Positions 8,154 to 16,438 of a stretch of 35,614 nt of DNA are shown in pieces. The first letter of the stretch is position 1. The number at the start of each line of letters is the position of its first letter. The notes below the pieces were generated by a model. The model was not told the origin of the DNA. It did no database searches and saw only the letters and a program-made list of their open reading frames with translations. The DNA is from Methylococcaceae bacterium TMED69 (GTDB taxonomy: Bacteria > Pseudomonadota > Gammaproteobacteria > Ga0077536), in contig NHDW01000001.1 in the NCBI GenBank assembly GCA_002170535.1, forward strand, positions 123,899-159,512. The letters are read 5' to 3'. Both the position numbers and the translations under genes were made by a program.

Positions 8154-8822
8154 ATGTCTATTAAGTTTTCAAATGTCATTCATTCTTATGCGTCGTCTTC
8201 TGACCACTGGACCCTAAAAATTTCAGATTGGGAAATTGGAGGAAATGAAAGTATTTTTATTCACGGCCCATCAGGATGTGGTAAAACAACGCTACTACGG
8301 TTGATAGCCGGTCTAATAAGTCCACTTCAGGGTTCAATAAGTGTGTTCAATCAAAGAATTGATTTAATGAACCAAAGGGAAAAGGATAGGTTTCGGGCAA
8401 ACAACGTAGGATTTGTTTTCCAAGAATTCAATTTAATTCCATACTTATCTGCTATAGAAAATGTTCGTCTTGCCCAAAAGTTTGCTGGACAGCAAATCAA
8501 AATGGCAGAATTATTTGGTTTATTTGCAGAGTTAAATTTGAAGGATCATGATTTGCATAAACCAACCAATCAGTTGAGTATCGGAGAAAAACAAAGAGTT
8601 GCGATCGTTCGGGCCATGATAAATAGGCCCAATCTGCTTATTGTAGATGAACCAACATCCTCACTAGATAAAACAAATAAAGATGATTTTATGCGGCTAT
8701 TGATGGATAGTTCTGAAAGCAATGGAACGCTTCTTTTGTTTGTTAGTCACGAATACCATCTATCGAGTTTTTTTAATAAAGCAATTGCCCTTTATGAGAT
8801 TGCTCAAATACAGCGTTCTTGA
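8154..8822 (+). CDS. ABC transporter ATP-binding protein (LolD/MacB type)
   Basis: 222 residues from ATG 8154; a GTG at 8112 would add 14 residues that do not resemble the family, so the ATG is preferred even though neither start has a strong ribosome site. The Walker A is GPSGCGKTT, the Q-loop region GFVFQEFNLIPYLSAIENV, the signature LSIGEKQRVAIVRA, the Walker B LLIVDEPTSSLD and the switch histidine lies in FVSHE. The length and the NLIP.LSA.ENV block place it with the LolD/MacB family of small ATPases. It overlaps or abuts the following permease and is presumed to energise it. Context suggests a zinc-linked function, as in zrg-type loci. Confidence 0.88.
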   Translation: MSIKFSNVIHSYASSSDHWTLKISDWEIGGNESIFIHGPSGCGKTTLLRLIAGLISPLQGSISVFNQRIDLMNQREKDRFRANNVGFVFQEFNLIPYLSAIENVRLAQKFAGQQIKMAELFGLFAELNLKDHDLHKPTNQLSIGEKQRVAIVRAMINRPNLLIVDEPTSSLDKTNKDDFMRLLMDSSESNGTLLLFVSHEYHLSSFFNKAIALYEIAQIQRS

Positions 8823-8824
8823 TT

Positions 8825-10054
8825 ATGTTTCTTACTTTAGCAGTAAAAAGCTTATTACATCGGAAAGTTGCTGTCAGTTTATCCGTGATTGCAATGAGTG
8901 TTAGCGTTTTTGCTTTGCTCGGGGTGGAGCATGCTCGTCATCAAATAAAGGATAATTTTTATAATACGGTTTCAGGAGTTGATCTTATTGTTGGGAGTAG
9001 AACCAGTAATATAAATCTTTTGCTGTATTCTGTTTTTAGAGTTGGCTCTCCTACTAGAAATATCAAGCATGAAAGATATGAAGAGCTTTTAGGTGATCAA
9101 AATATAAAGTGGTCAGTCCCGATATCTTTGGGTGATTCTCACGATGGTTTTAGGGTTGTAGGAACGATTCCAGTTTATTTTGATAAAATAAAATTTGGTA
9201 AGAAAAAAGATTTATCTTTTTCATTCGGCCGGAGTTTTGCTGAACCATTTGAGTTAGTTTTAGGTTCAGAAGTATCTTCGGCTCTAGGTTATAAGATCGG
9301 AGATCAAATTACTCTTTCACATGGTATATCCAAATCCAGTTTCTTAGAGCACAAAAATTTTCCTTTTACCGTGACAGGTATTTTAGAAGCAACAGGAACC
9401 CCAATAGATCGAGCTCTTTATGTAGGTTTGTCGGGGCTGGAGCTTATTCACATGCCCCCAAATCAGGTAAGACAGTCTATAAAAGAATTAAAAAAAGGGG
9501 TGCCAATTAACGTTGATGAAATAACTGCGGTCATGCTGGGCCTTGAGAATAGGCTCACAACTTTCAAAATTCAAGAAAAAATTAATCGTTTTCAAAAAGA
9601 ACCTTTGATAGCAGTTATACCGGGGGTAGCTTTATCTGAGCTTTGGCAAATGGTTCGTTTACTAGAAAATAGTCTACTATTAGTAACGATTTTGGTTTTT
9701 GTTGCAGCCTGTCTTGGTTTAAGTGCTATGTTGTTATCGTCCATAAGAGAGAGACATAAAGAAATTCAGTTATTAAGGATTATTGGTGCACCCTCGATTT
9801 TCTTATTTTTATTAATTGAACTTGAGTCGCTATTGATTACAGTGATAAGTATTTTTATTGGTATGTTTTTTCTTAGTTTTTCGATTTTCATCCTACAAGA
9901 TTCTTTAATTAGTTTTTTTACTATGTCAATAACACCAAATATTTTTAATAGAGATACGATTAGAATTTTGGTTATTTTAATTGTTGCGGCGTTTGTGACT
10001 TCAATTGTTCCATCTTTCCTCGCCTATCGGAGTTCAAAAAACCTGGTGATATGA
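8825..10054 (+). CDS. ABC transporter permease (FtsX/MacB-like)
   Basis: 409 residues from ATG 8825; a TTG at 8819 overlapping the upstream stop is possible but less likely. One N-terminal membrane helix (VSLSVIAMSVSVFALLGVE) precedes a periplasmic domain of about 240 residues that includes VDLIVGSRTSNINLLLYSVF. Three C-terminal helices follow, the first within LLLVTILVFVAACLGLSAML, next to the coupling segment SIRERHKEIQLLRIIGA. This 1+3 topology is the FtsX/MacB class, which works on the periplasmic side by mechanotransmission rather than by classical import. It pairs with the ATPase directly upstream. Together with the ZrgA-like and DUF3299 proteins it resembles the zinc-regulated zrg locus. 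Confidence 0.87.
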   Translation: MFLTLAVKSLLHRKVAVSLSVIAMSVSVFALLGVEHARHQIKDNFYNTVSGVDLIVGSRTSNINLLLYSVFRVGSPTRNIKHERYEELLGDQNIKWSVPISLGDSHDGFRVVGTIPVYFDKIKFGKKKDLSFSFGRSFAEPFELVLGSEVSSALGYKIGDQITLSHGISKSSFLEHKNFPFTVTGILEATGTPIDRALYVGLSGLELIHMPPNQVRQSIKELKKGVPINVDEITAVMLGLENRLTTFKIQEKINRFQKEPLIAVIPGVALSELWQMVRLLENSLLLVTILVFVAACLGLSAMLLSSIRERHKEIQLLRIIGAPSIFLFLLIELESLLITVISIFIGMFFLSFSIFILQDSLISFFTMSITPNIFNRDTIRILVILIVAAFVTSIVPSFLAYRSSKNLVI

Positions 10055-10103
10055 ATAAAAAAGGCAAGAAATGATATCGATTTCAAAAAGTTTTTTTTAA
10101 TCT

Positions 10104-10131
10104 TTGAGGTTTATGGGTATTATTTTATAGA
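10104..10131 (+). promoter_or_regulatory. Candidate promoter of the eight-gene envelope operon
   Basis: TTGAGG at 10104-10109 and TATAGA at 10126-10131 are separated by 16 bases and lie about 55 bases before the first gene of the operon at 10185. No other equally good pair is visible in the 130-base gap after the ABC permease. Confidence 0.4.
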
Positions 10132-10184
10132 CAAATAGTCTAAGTTGAATATGAAGTTTCAAACTAAAAGCAAAAAGTTAAGCG

Positions 10185-10847
10185 ATGAGAATGAAAATTG
10201 AGAGTACTTTTAATTATTTTTCTATTATAACAATATGGGCAATAGTACTGAATGGTTTATTTACCTATCATTCAAAAGCGGACCAAACATTATTGAACTG
10301 CGCAGAAATTAGCAACGGGATTATCGTGAGCCCAGGCGCTCCTAAAACTAAAGAAGAGGAAATTCTTCAACTCGAATCTCAATATTTTAATCAACTATCA
10401 AAATTTGCGCCTTGCCGTAAAGATGAGGGCAGTTTAGGAACGATTGATAATTCAAAAACTAGTGTCCTTAACGGTGGTACTAGCAATGGCATTGATACAA
10501 ATAATCAATACTTGACTGATAAGAAAAACGAATTAGAACGTATTAGTCAACAAAAAGCTAAAGCTAATATTGAAAGCGTTAAGTCAATTTCGACTAATTT
10601 AAAAGCAAACGACTATGGTTCTTTGAGCATTGATAGTGGAGGTTTCCAGATACTGGAAAGATTGGAGTCTGACTTTTCCGAGGATATGACTAAGAAACCT
10701 GAAGTAATATCTAATGGTAGTCTACACAGCAAGTTAGAAAATGTTGATAATATGAAAATACTAAAGGAGCAGTTGCGAGAAAGAGCTGAAAAGGAAACAG
10801 ATCCGCAGGTAAAGAAAAGCTTAATGAAAAGATATGAGGAGCTTTAA
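10185..10847 (+). CDS. Secreted hypothetical protein, first gene of the envelope operon
   Basis: 220 residues. A basic N-terminus and hydrophobic stretch (SIITIWAIVLNGLFTYHSKA) form a probable signal peptide or membrane anchor. The mature protein is polar and largely helical, with two cysteines (in LLNCAEIS and FAPCRKDE) in its first part and a charged C-terminus, LKEQLRERAEKETD followed by VKKSLMKRYEEL, that may be a short coiled coil. Either of two ATGs (10185, 10191) could be the start. Its stop TAA shares one base with the ATG of the lipoprotein gene, so the two are coupled. I recognise no domain. Its job is probably periplasmic and linked to the downstream channel and vWA proteins. Confidence 0.72.
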   Translation: MRMKIESTFNYFSIITIWAIVLNGLFTYHSKADQTLLNCAEISNGIIVSPGAPKTKEEEILQLESQYFNQLSKFAPCRKDEGSLGTIDNSKTSVLNGGTSNGIDTNNQYLTDKKNELERISQQKAKANIESVKSISTNLKANDYGSLSIDSGGFQILERLESDFSEDMTKKPEVISNGSLHSKLENVDNMKILKEQLRERAEKETDPQVKKSLMKRYEEL

Positions 10848-12097
10848 TGTTTGGTAAACTTGATTATAAACTTTATGTGATTTTAGCATTGGTCCTGCTT
10901 CAGAGCTGTAATTCTGGTGGAGGAGGCTATAAAGGTAATGCGTCTTATTCAGTCGGACCTGACGCAAGCTTTTATGAAAAAAATGGCATTAAAAGTTCTC
11001 AAGAAAGGGGAAATGTAAAAGATCTATCGATTTTGATAGTTCCGTTTGATCCTAATCTTCCGAATGACACGGAAGACTATGCCAAGAAAAATATTTGGCC
11101 CGAATTGCGAAGAGCTGAAGCCAATCGATTTGCCGTTCAGACGCGAGATGCTATAACCGATACCAATGTTTTTGAGATTGCTCAAGTATCACCCACAAAA
11201 AATGCAACTGCTCATTTTTATTTAGATGGAAAGATAGTGGAGTCGAATGGGGCATATTTGTCCCTTTCTATTAACTTAGTTTCAATTGATCAGAGGAAGC
11301 TTATTACTAACAAGAAATACAAACACGAAGTTAAATATTATGACTTAAACAATCCTAGAAACGAGGAAAACTACGACCTTTATAAACCTTTATTTCAAGC
11401 CATTGCTAAAGATGTTGCTAAAGCAGTATCAAAATTATCAAAACAAAAAGCTGACTCCTTGAAAATAATCGAAGAGCTAAGATTTGCGGAAACCTTTTCT
11501 CCCGAATATTTTAGTAAATACCTCGACAATTCTAGTTCGATAACGAAGATAAAATTTGCTCCTTCCGACGATGATAAGATGCTGCAACGAATTCGGGCTT
11601 TACGGATAAGAGATAAAATGTTTATTGATAGTATTCAAAGTGATTATGACAAATTTTCTATGAGGATGGCGCCTGATTATTTGAATTGGCAAAGAGGAGC
11701 TTATTTAGAGACAAAAGCAGCTGAGGAGGCTAGGAGAAAAAGTTTAGGGAAAAAGCTGTTGGGTTTAGCTGCTATTACAGGTGGTATTGCTTTAGCGGCC
11801 ACTGCTGACCCTTACTCTACTCGGGGAAGTTTGAGTGCGATAGGGGGCACTGTCGTGGCTGGCGCTGGAATAGCGGGTATTGCAAGCAGTTTTGAGGATT
11901 CGGCGGATGCAAAAATGTATGAATCGAGTTTAAGTGAATTGGGAAGCTCTTTGAATATTGAGTTAGCACCACGAGTTATAGAAATGGAAAATAAAAACAT
12001 AGAGTTCAAGGGCGATGCTTCGGAACAGTATATTATTTGGAGAAAGTATTTGTCTGATTTATATGAGCTCGAAAAAACCCCAGACATCATACTATAA
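10847..12097 (+). CDS. Lipoprotein with a glycine-zipper-like segment
   Basis: 416 residues. The signal peptide ends in the lipobox LQSC, with Cys21 as the lipidation site, followed by NSGGGG, which should allow sorting to the outer membrane. Residues about 58-165 contain SILIVPFDPNLP, then ANRFAVQTRDAITDTNVFE and AHFYLDGKIVESNGAYLSLS. This arrangement recalls the alpha/beta domain of LpoB/TolB-N-like envelope lipoproteins, but I would not assign it firmly. Residues about 301-350 are Gly/Ala-rich and hydrophobic (LLGLAAITGGIALAA and AIGGTVVAGAGIAGIA), like glycine-zipper membrane segments. It is the second gene of the operon and the natural outer-membrane partner of the inner-membrane proteins encoded downstream. 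Confidence 0.78.
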   Translation: MFGKLDYKLYVILALVLLQSCNSGGGGYKGNASYSVGPDASFYEKNGIKSSQERGNVKDLSILIVPFDPNLPNDTEDYAKKNIWPELRRAEANRFAVQTRDAITDTNVFEIAQVSPTKNATAHFYLDGKIVESNGAYLSLSINLVSIDQRKLITNKKYKHEVKYYDLNNPRNEENYDLYKPLFQAIAKDVAKAVSKLSKQKADSLKIIEELRFAETFSPEYFSKYLDNSSSITKIKFAPSDDDKMLQRIRALRIRDKMFIDSIQSDYDKFSMRMAPDYLNWQRGAYLETKAAEEARRKSLGKKLLGLAAITGGIALAATADPYSTRGSLSAIGGTVVAGAGIAGIASSFEDSADAKMYESSLSELGSSLNIELAPRVIEMENKNIEFKGDASEQYIIWRKYLSDLYELEKTPDIIL

Positions 12098-12122
12098 AAA
12101 GTTTTGATAAAAGGGATCAGTT

Positions 12123-13553
12123 TTGAATAGTAAGTTAGATCTAAAAATTAAATCTGCAGTTAGCGAAAAAAAACGGATCACTTACCTGCTTACTGCCTTA
12201 ACATTAGCTATTTTTAGTGGCCTTGTCTTTCTTTTGACGTTTATCAATAACGAAACAAACAGTAGGGAAGAAGACGAATTAAATATACATTTGCCACTTG
12301 ACTCACTGAAGAATAAAAAGTCAGCAAAAATTGAGTTAGCACCAGCCCAAGATATAGAAGATTTTTCTTATTCAGAAGCTAAATCTATTTTAGAAGTAAT
12401 CTCTGGCAAGAAAGAAAACAAAACTTTTTATAGTAGTAGGGCTCAAGAGCTACTAGAGTTATTAGATGGGCTTGATAGAACATCCTGGAGCGATAAAAGA
12501 CGAGCTGAATCTATTGTCGAAAGGGTTGAAAAATTTATTAAACAAATTAATGTGCTTGAAACTGAGTATATTCAAAATTTAACGGCTGCTTTTTCAAATA
12601 GAGATGTCGGTGCGTTTGAAAGTAACTTAAAAAGTTTGAAAGGAATAAGTTATGATGAAGCAATTTATAATAAGTGGACTGAAGCTTTAGGAAAACTAGA
12701 AAAGATTAAAAAAGTTTCTCTGAGAGCAGTTAGTGCTCGAGCTGTAAATGATTTAAAAAATGAACTGGACGCTTTAAACAATCTCAAAGTTCTTACCACA
12801 CTTGAACCTGAGGAGGAAGACAGACTGCGGTCTCTAGAAGCGAGTTATAGAGAGCTTAGATATAACGAGTATATAAAAGAATCCAAAAATTATTTAACAC
12901 TTAAGCAATATTTTTCAGCAAAAAAAGCGACTTTATCTGCATTAGCCCTATTTGCTGAAAGGAAAGAGGCTATCGCACTCCAGGAGCAAATTGAATTTGA
13001 GATGAAATATGAAAATTTTACTAAAGCAGTCCAAGCGGCAAATAAATTTATCGAAGATGATAATTGGCTTGATGCTGAAGAAAAACTTAAGAGTGCGAAC
13101 TTATCATTCCCGACAGATGATAACATTAGGGAAAAGCTAAACTTGTCGCGAACAATTAATAGATTGATTGATGAATTAAAGTTTCTTATAAAACAGCCTA
13201 TGAGACTAAATGATACGAATGTACGGGAATATGCATTAAATTTGATAGGAAATAACACCACGGTATTCGGTAAAAGTAATGAGGCTAAAAAATTAAAAAA
13301 TAATCTGTTAAAGCTCTTGGAAGAACTGAAAGTGCCACGCGAGATTAATTTGATTTCAGACGGAAGGGCAAGAATCGAGATAAAAAAGGTGGGATATATA
13401 GAGCCAACTAGTAATAAGATGATTTTACTATATCCAGGCTCATATGAGTTTGTCGCAAAATGCAAAAGCCATAAAGATAATTTTAAAAAAGTTAAGATTC
13501 CTATTGATGAGACGAAAATCGTAGTAAGGATTGGTTGTGGCGAGCAAATTTGA
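12123..13553 (+). CDS. Membrane-anchored helical-repeat protein with PEGA-like C-terminus
   Basis: 476 residues. An in-frame stop at 12108-12110 and AAGGGA at 12111-12116 leave TTG 12123 as the only well-placed start. One membrane helix spans about residues 20-41 (YLLTALTLAIFSGLVFLLTF), with a short cytoplasmic tail. A long, strongly helical periplasmic region follows (about 60-400), with TPR/coiled-coil-like segments such as YLTLKQYFSAKKATLSALAL. The last 70 residues (from VPREINLISDG) look like a small beta domain: YPGSYEFVAKC and VRIGCG resemble PEGA modules, with two cysteines. The stop overlaps the start region of the next gene. No named family is recognised; a periplasmic scaffold role is inferred from architecture. 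Confidence 0.75.
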   Translation: MNSKLDLKIKSAVSEKKRITYLLTALTLAIFSGLVFLLTFINNETNSREEDELNIHLPLDSLKNKKSAKIELAPAQDIEDFSYSEAKSILEVISGKKENKTFYSSRAQELLELLDGLDRTSWSDKRRAESIVERVEKFIKQINVLETEYIQNLTAAFSNRDVGAFESNLKSLKGISYDEAIYNKWTEALGKLEKIKKVSLRAVSARAVNDLKNELDALNNLKVLTTLEPEEEDRLRSLEASYRELRYNEYIKESKNYLTLKQYFSAKKATLSALALFAERKEAIALQEQIEFEMKYENFTKAVQAANKFIEDDNWLDAEEKLKSANLSFPTDDNIREKLNLSRTINRLIDELKFLIKQPMRLNDTNVREYALNLIGNNTTVFGKSNEAKKLKNNLLKLLEELKVPREINLISDGRARIEIKKVGYIEPTSNKMILLYPGSYEFVAKCKSHKDNFKKVKIPIDETKIVVRIGCGEQI

Positions 13554-15519
13554 AAAATTAATTTTTGATGCAAAAAAGAATAAAGGTAAGCAATACACTA
13601 TTATAGTTTTAGGAACTCTATTTGTTTTTTTCTTTATTGCGTTAGGTGGTTTTTATCTAAATGCGGTAAAAATAATCGTGAATCCACCAGAAGCAAATCC
13701 GTTTAGTTTGCACTTATTGGAAGGCTCCGGATTTAGGTTGGGCGATAGATTTTTATTAAGAGGTTCAGATGCAGTTTTGAGAGTAACGTCAATTGGATTC
13801 CAAGATGAAATTGTTAGTGTTACATCCGAAACAAAAAGCAAAGGTGTTTTAATCAGAATGCTATATGAAGATGTTCGAATAGATATTAACCACGAAGCCG
13901 TGTTGACATCACCTCGGTGGGAAATTGATGGAATACTTATGTCGGAGCAAAACAAACCTTCAGTATATTTGCCGCCCGGAGAGTACTCTTTGTCTGTAAG
14001 TTCCCGATATCATAAGTCAATTACCAGAAATATAAAAATTTTGCCAGAGTTAGCAAAGTCTATTAAATTAGCATTTAAGCCAATTGATGTTGAGCTAGAG
14101 ATTAAAACTAACCCAACAGATGCCCTCGTTTTCATAGACGGTAAGCAAATAGGATCTACACCATTTAATGGCACGTTTTCAGCCGGCAAGAAAAAAATAG
14201 AAATTCGAAAGGAGGGCTACCAACCGTATTTTGAAATGTTCGAGCTCCATGGATATGGTGAAGTAAAATTAAAGAACGTGACCCTTCAAGCAATCCAACG
14301 TTTAATACCAGTAAAATATTTCCCAAAAGGCGGAAACTTATTTTTGGATGGAAATCTAATTAAGTTAGAAGAATCAATAGAAGTACCACGGGAGTCTAAA
14401 TCTTTAATTCGTTATGAAGCGCTTGGCTATCAAAGCAAAGAAATTAAGATCTCTGAATTAACAAAAACTATAGATTTCAGCCTTGAACCAAACTATGCCA
14501 CTCTTAAACTTAGTTCGGTGCCCATTTCTTCAATCTTTATTGGTGATAAATATGTTGGGGAGACACCAGAAGATTTAAAATTGTTGGTAAAGAAAAATTT
14601 TATTACGCTCCGTGCCGATGGTTATGTGCCTTATAGTTTTGAATTCGATTTAAAGGAATCTAGCTCTAATAGTTATGAGGCAGAATTAACAACTTTAAAA
14701 GATTATCGATTGATCAATAGTAAAGCCCAGTTTAGTAATTTCGCGGGAGTTAGTATGAAAAGATTTATCCCGACTAAAATGAATATCGGGGCTCCGAGAG
14801 GCCAAAAAGGCCAAATGGCTAACGAGCAATTACGAATTGTCGATTTTGATAGAAGTTTCTATATTTCTCAATTTGAAATTACTAATAAACAATTTTCTTT
14901 GTATTCTGGATCTGCTTTAGTCAATAACCTTCCTGTAAAGGGAGTGAGCTGGGAGCAAGCTGCGCTCTTTTGTAATTGGCTTAGTAAACAAGATGGATTA
15001 GAGCCGTTTTATAAAATAAGTCGAGGCAGAGTTATAGGTTTTGAGGCTAAATCATTAGGGTATAGACTGCCTACAGAAGCCGAGTGGGAATATGTGGCTA
15101 GACTTGCAAATAGGGAAAAGACGAGTATATTCGTTTGGGGGGATGAATACGAGGTGCCAACAGTGGCCGGAAATTTAGCTGATTTATCGGCTAAAGGAAC
15201 AGTGGAAGTTTATTTGGGCGACTATGATGATAAATATACTTTTGAGGCCCCGGTGGGGACCTATGGTCCAGAGATTTCAGGGGTTTACGATATGGCAGGT
15301 AATGTGAGTGAATGGGTTCATGATTATTATTCCTTAGAGCCGCCAGACATGAATCGAGTATATTTTAATTATATGGGGCCAGAATTTGGTGAAAGCCGTG
15401 TAGTAAAGGGCTCTAATTATACTTCTTCTTCTTGGACTGAGCTCAGAGCTTCTTTTAAGCAAAGTTCACAAGAAGCCAGAAGTGAGGTAGGATTTCGGGT
15501 AGCGAGATATTTAAACTAA
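13537..15519 (+). CDS. PEGA-repeat protein with C-terminal FGE-like (SUMF1) domain
   Basis: 660 residues from GTG 13537, chosen because AAGGA at 13526-13530 sits 6 bases before it; TTG 13531 is too close to that site. One helix (about 20-42) anchors it in the inner membrane. Several PEGA or PEGA-like modules span about 45-385, the clearest being TNPTDALVFIDGKQIGSTPF and SSIFIGDKYVGETP. A formylglycine-generating-enzyme-like domain occupies about 406-660: RLPTEAEWEYVAR, YDMAGNVSEWV and GFRVAR are diagnostic. Where FGEs have RGGSW plus catalytic cysteines, this has VVKGSNYTSSSW with no Cys, so formylglycine chemistry is unlikely. A binding or structural role for the FGE fold is inferred. It overlaps the upstream gene by 17 bases. 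Confidence 0.88.
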   Translation: MASKFEKLIFDAKKNKGKQYTIIVLGTLFVFFFIALGGFYLNAVKIIVNPPEANPFSLHLLEGSGFRLGDRFLLRGSDAVLRVTSIGFQDEIVSVTSETKSKGVLIRMLYEDVRIDINHEAVLTSPRWEIDGILMSEQNKPSVYLPPGEYSLSVSSRYHKSITRNIKILPELAKSIKLAFKPIDVELEIKTNPTDALVFIDGKQIGSTPFNGTFSAGKKKIEIRKEGYQPYFEMFELHGYGEVKLKNVTLQAIQRLIPVKYFPKGGNLFLDGNLIKLEESIEVPRESKSLIRYEALGYQSKEIKISELTKTIDFSLEPNYATLKLSSVPISSIFIGDKYVGETPEDLKLLVKKNFITLRADGYVPYSFEFDLKESSSNSYEAELTTLKDYRLINSKAQFSNFAGVSMKRFIPTKMNIGAPRGQKGQMANEQLRIVDFDRSFYISQFEITNKQFSLYSGSALVNNLPVKGVSWEQAALFCNWLSKQDGLEPFYKISRGRVIGFEAKSLGYRLPTEAEWEYVARLANREKTSIFVWGDEYEVPTVAGNLADLSAKGTVEVYLGDYDDKYTFEAPVGTYGPEISGVYDMAGNVSEWVHDYYSLEPPDMNRVYFNYMGPEFGESRVVKGSNYTSSSWTELRASFKQSSQEARSEVGFRVARYLN

Positions 15520-15532
15520 TTATGGAAAATCA

Positions 15533-15658
15533 GTGAATATAGCTATTAGGATATTCCTATTAATAATTTTTTTGAGCTTATGTGCGTTTTCAATTAACGC
15601 GATAGTAGGTGGAAAAATTTCTTTAAATGAGCCCACACCTTTTCCCATTAATATGTAG
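15533..15658 (+). CDS. Tiny secreted or membrane peptide in the envelope operon
   Basis: GTG 15533 to TAG 15656-15658 encodes 41 residues. The first 24 form a convincing signal or anchor sequence (RIFLLIIFLSLCAFSINA) with a cleavable-looking A at the end. The rest is a short polar tail with GGKISLNEPTPFP. It starts 13 bases after the FGE-like gene's stop and ends five bases before the channel gene's ATG, filling what would otherwise be the only sizeable gap in the operon. There is no strong ribosome site, so translational coupling would be needed. It might be a small subunit of the channel complex. It could also be a chance ORF. Confidence 0.5.
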   Translation: MNIAIRIFLLIIFLSLCAFSINAIVGGKISLNEPTPFPINM

Positions 15659-15663
15659 ACCCA

Positions 15664-16434
15664 ATGAGAAAAATATTTTACCAGATTATCTTGCTTCTTG
15701 TTATTATTTTCATAGTCCATAGTCTGTATGTTGTTTGGATTAACCCAAACGTTGAAATTATTAAGCAGTTCGCATTAGAAAATGGAACTTCTTTGCCCAG
15801 AAACTTTTTTATAATTTTTAAAGACATTGAGCAAGAAATCTGTATGATTCTCTTCTTTTGGGGCATCTATTTAATTGCAGATAAATTTTATGAGACATCT
15901 GCTCAATCTTACTTATTTGATGTTGACCTTCTTGAGGATGTTAATTCTGATAGTAATGACGCCGAAAATATTCTCAAGAATCTGGAGGAATTACCAAAAG
16001 AGATTAATGATTCGCCGCTTATAAAGATTATAAGTTCTGCCCTGAGAAGATTTCTTATAACAGGAAGTGTTCAAAATGCTTCGGAATCGATTACTCCTGC
16101 TCTAGATGCTCTAATAGTAAAAAATGAAGCTGAGCTTGCTCTGGTGAAATACATTGCTTGGGCCATACCATCAATCGGTTTTTTGGGCACTGTTAGAGGT
16201 ATTGGGATGGCTATGACTCAAGCAGAGATTGCGGTTGCAGGAGATATAGGCCCAATGACCGAAAGTTTAGGTATGGCATTTAATTCAACTTTTGTTGCGC
16301 TTTTAGCCAGTATTATTATCATGCTGATGCTTTCTTTTTTAGGAAGAGCGCAGGATGAGCAGTTGGTGCGCGTTCAAGAATATTGTGAAAAATATTTAAT
16401 AAAAAGAATTAGTATTATTAAAAAGCCAGAATAA
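15664..16434 (+). CDS. MotA/TolQ/ExbB-family proton channel protein
   Basis: 256 residues. Hydrophobic helices lie at about 4-26, 56-72, 163-184 and 204-228, with a cytoplasmic domain between the second and third. The family core is visible: IPSIGFLGTVRGIGMAM in helix 3, and ESLGMAFNSTFVALLASII in helix 4, equivalent to the LGLLGTVxG and TALxxT regions that form the ion path in ExbB, TolQ and MotA. These proteins form pentameric stators that use ion flow to turn or move a central dimer of ExbD/TolR/MotB-type proteins. The two genes directly downstream encode just such N-terminal helices fused to vWA domains and are the likely partners. No tonB, tolA or tolB is nearby. Confidence 0.88.
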   Translation: MRKIFYQIILLLVIIFIVHSLYVVWINPNVEIIKQFALENGTSLPRNFFIIFKDIEQEICMILFFWGIYLIADKFYETSAQSYLFDVDLLEDVNSDSNDAENILKNLEELPKEINDSPLIKIISSALRRFLITGSVQNASESITPALDALIVKNEAELALVKYIAWAIPSIGFLGTVRGIGMAMTQAEIAVAGDIGPMTESLGMAFNSTFVALLASIIIMLMLSFLGRAQDEQLVRVQEYCEKYLIKRISIIKKPE

Positions 16435-16438
16435 TTAA

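Noticed and set aside
8136-8156. Second Zur box before the ABC ATPase
   Set aside because: GTTATA is followed by an imperfect partner (TATTATG) and overlaps the preferred start codon; too weak to list.
12890-13573. 227-codon minus-strand ORF inside the envelope operon
   Set aside because: It is a low-complexity shadow of the helical-repeat gene and shows no family signal or ribosome site.
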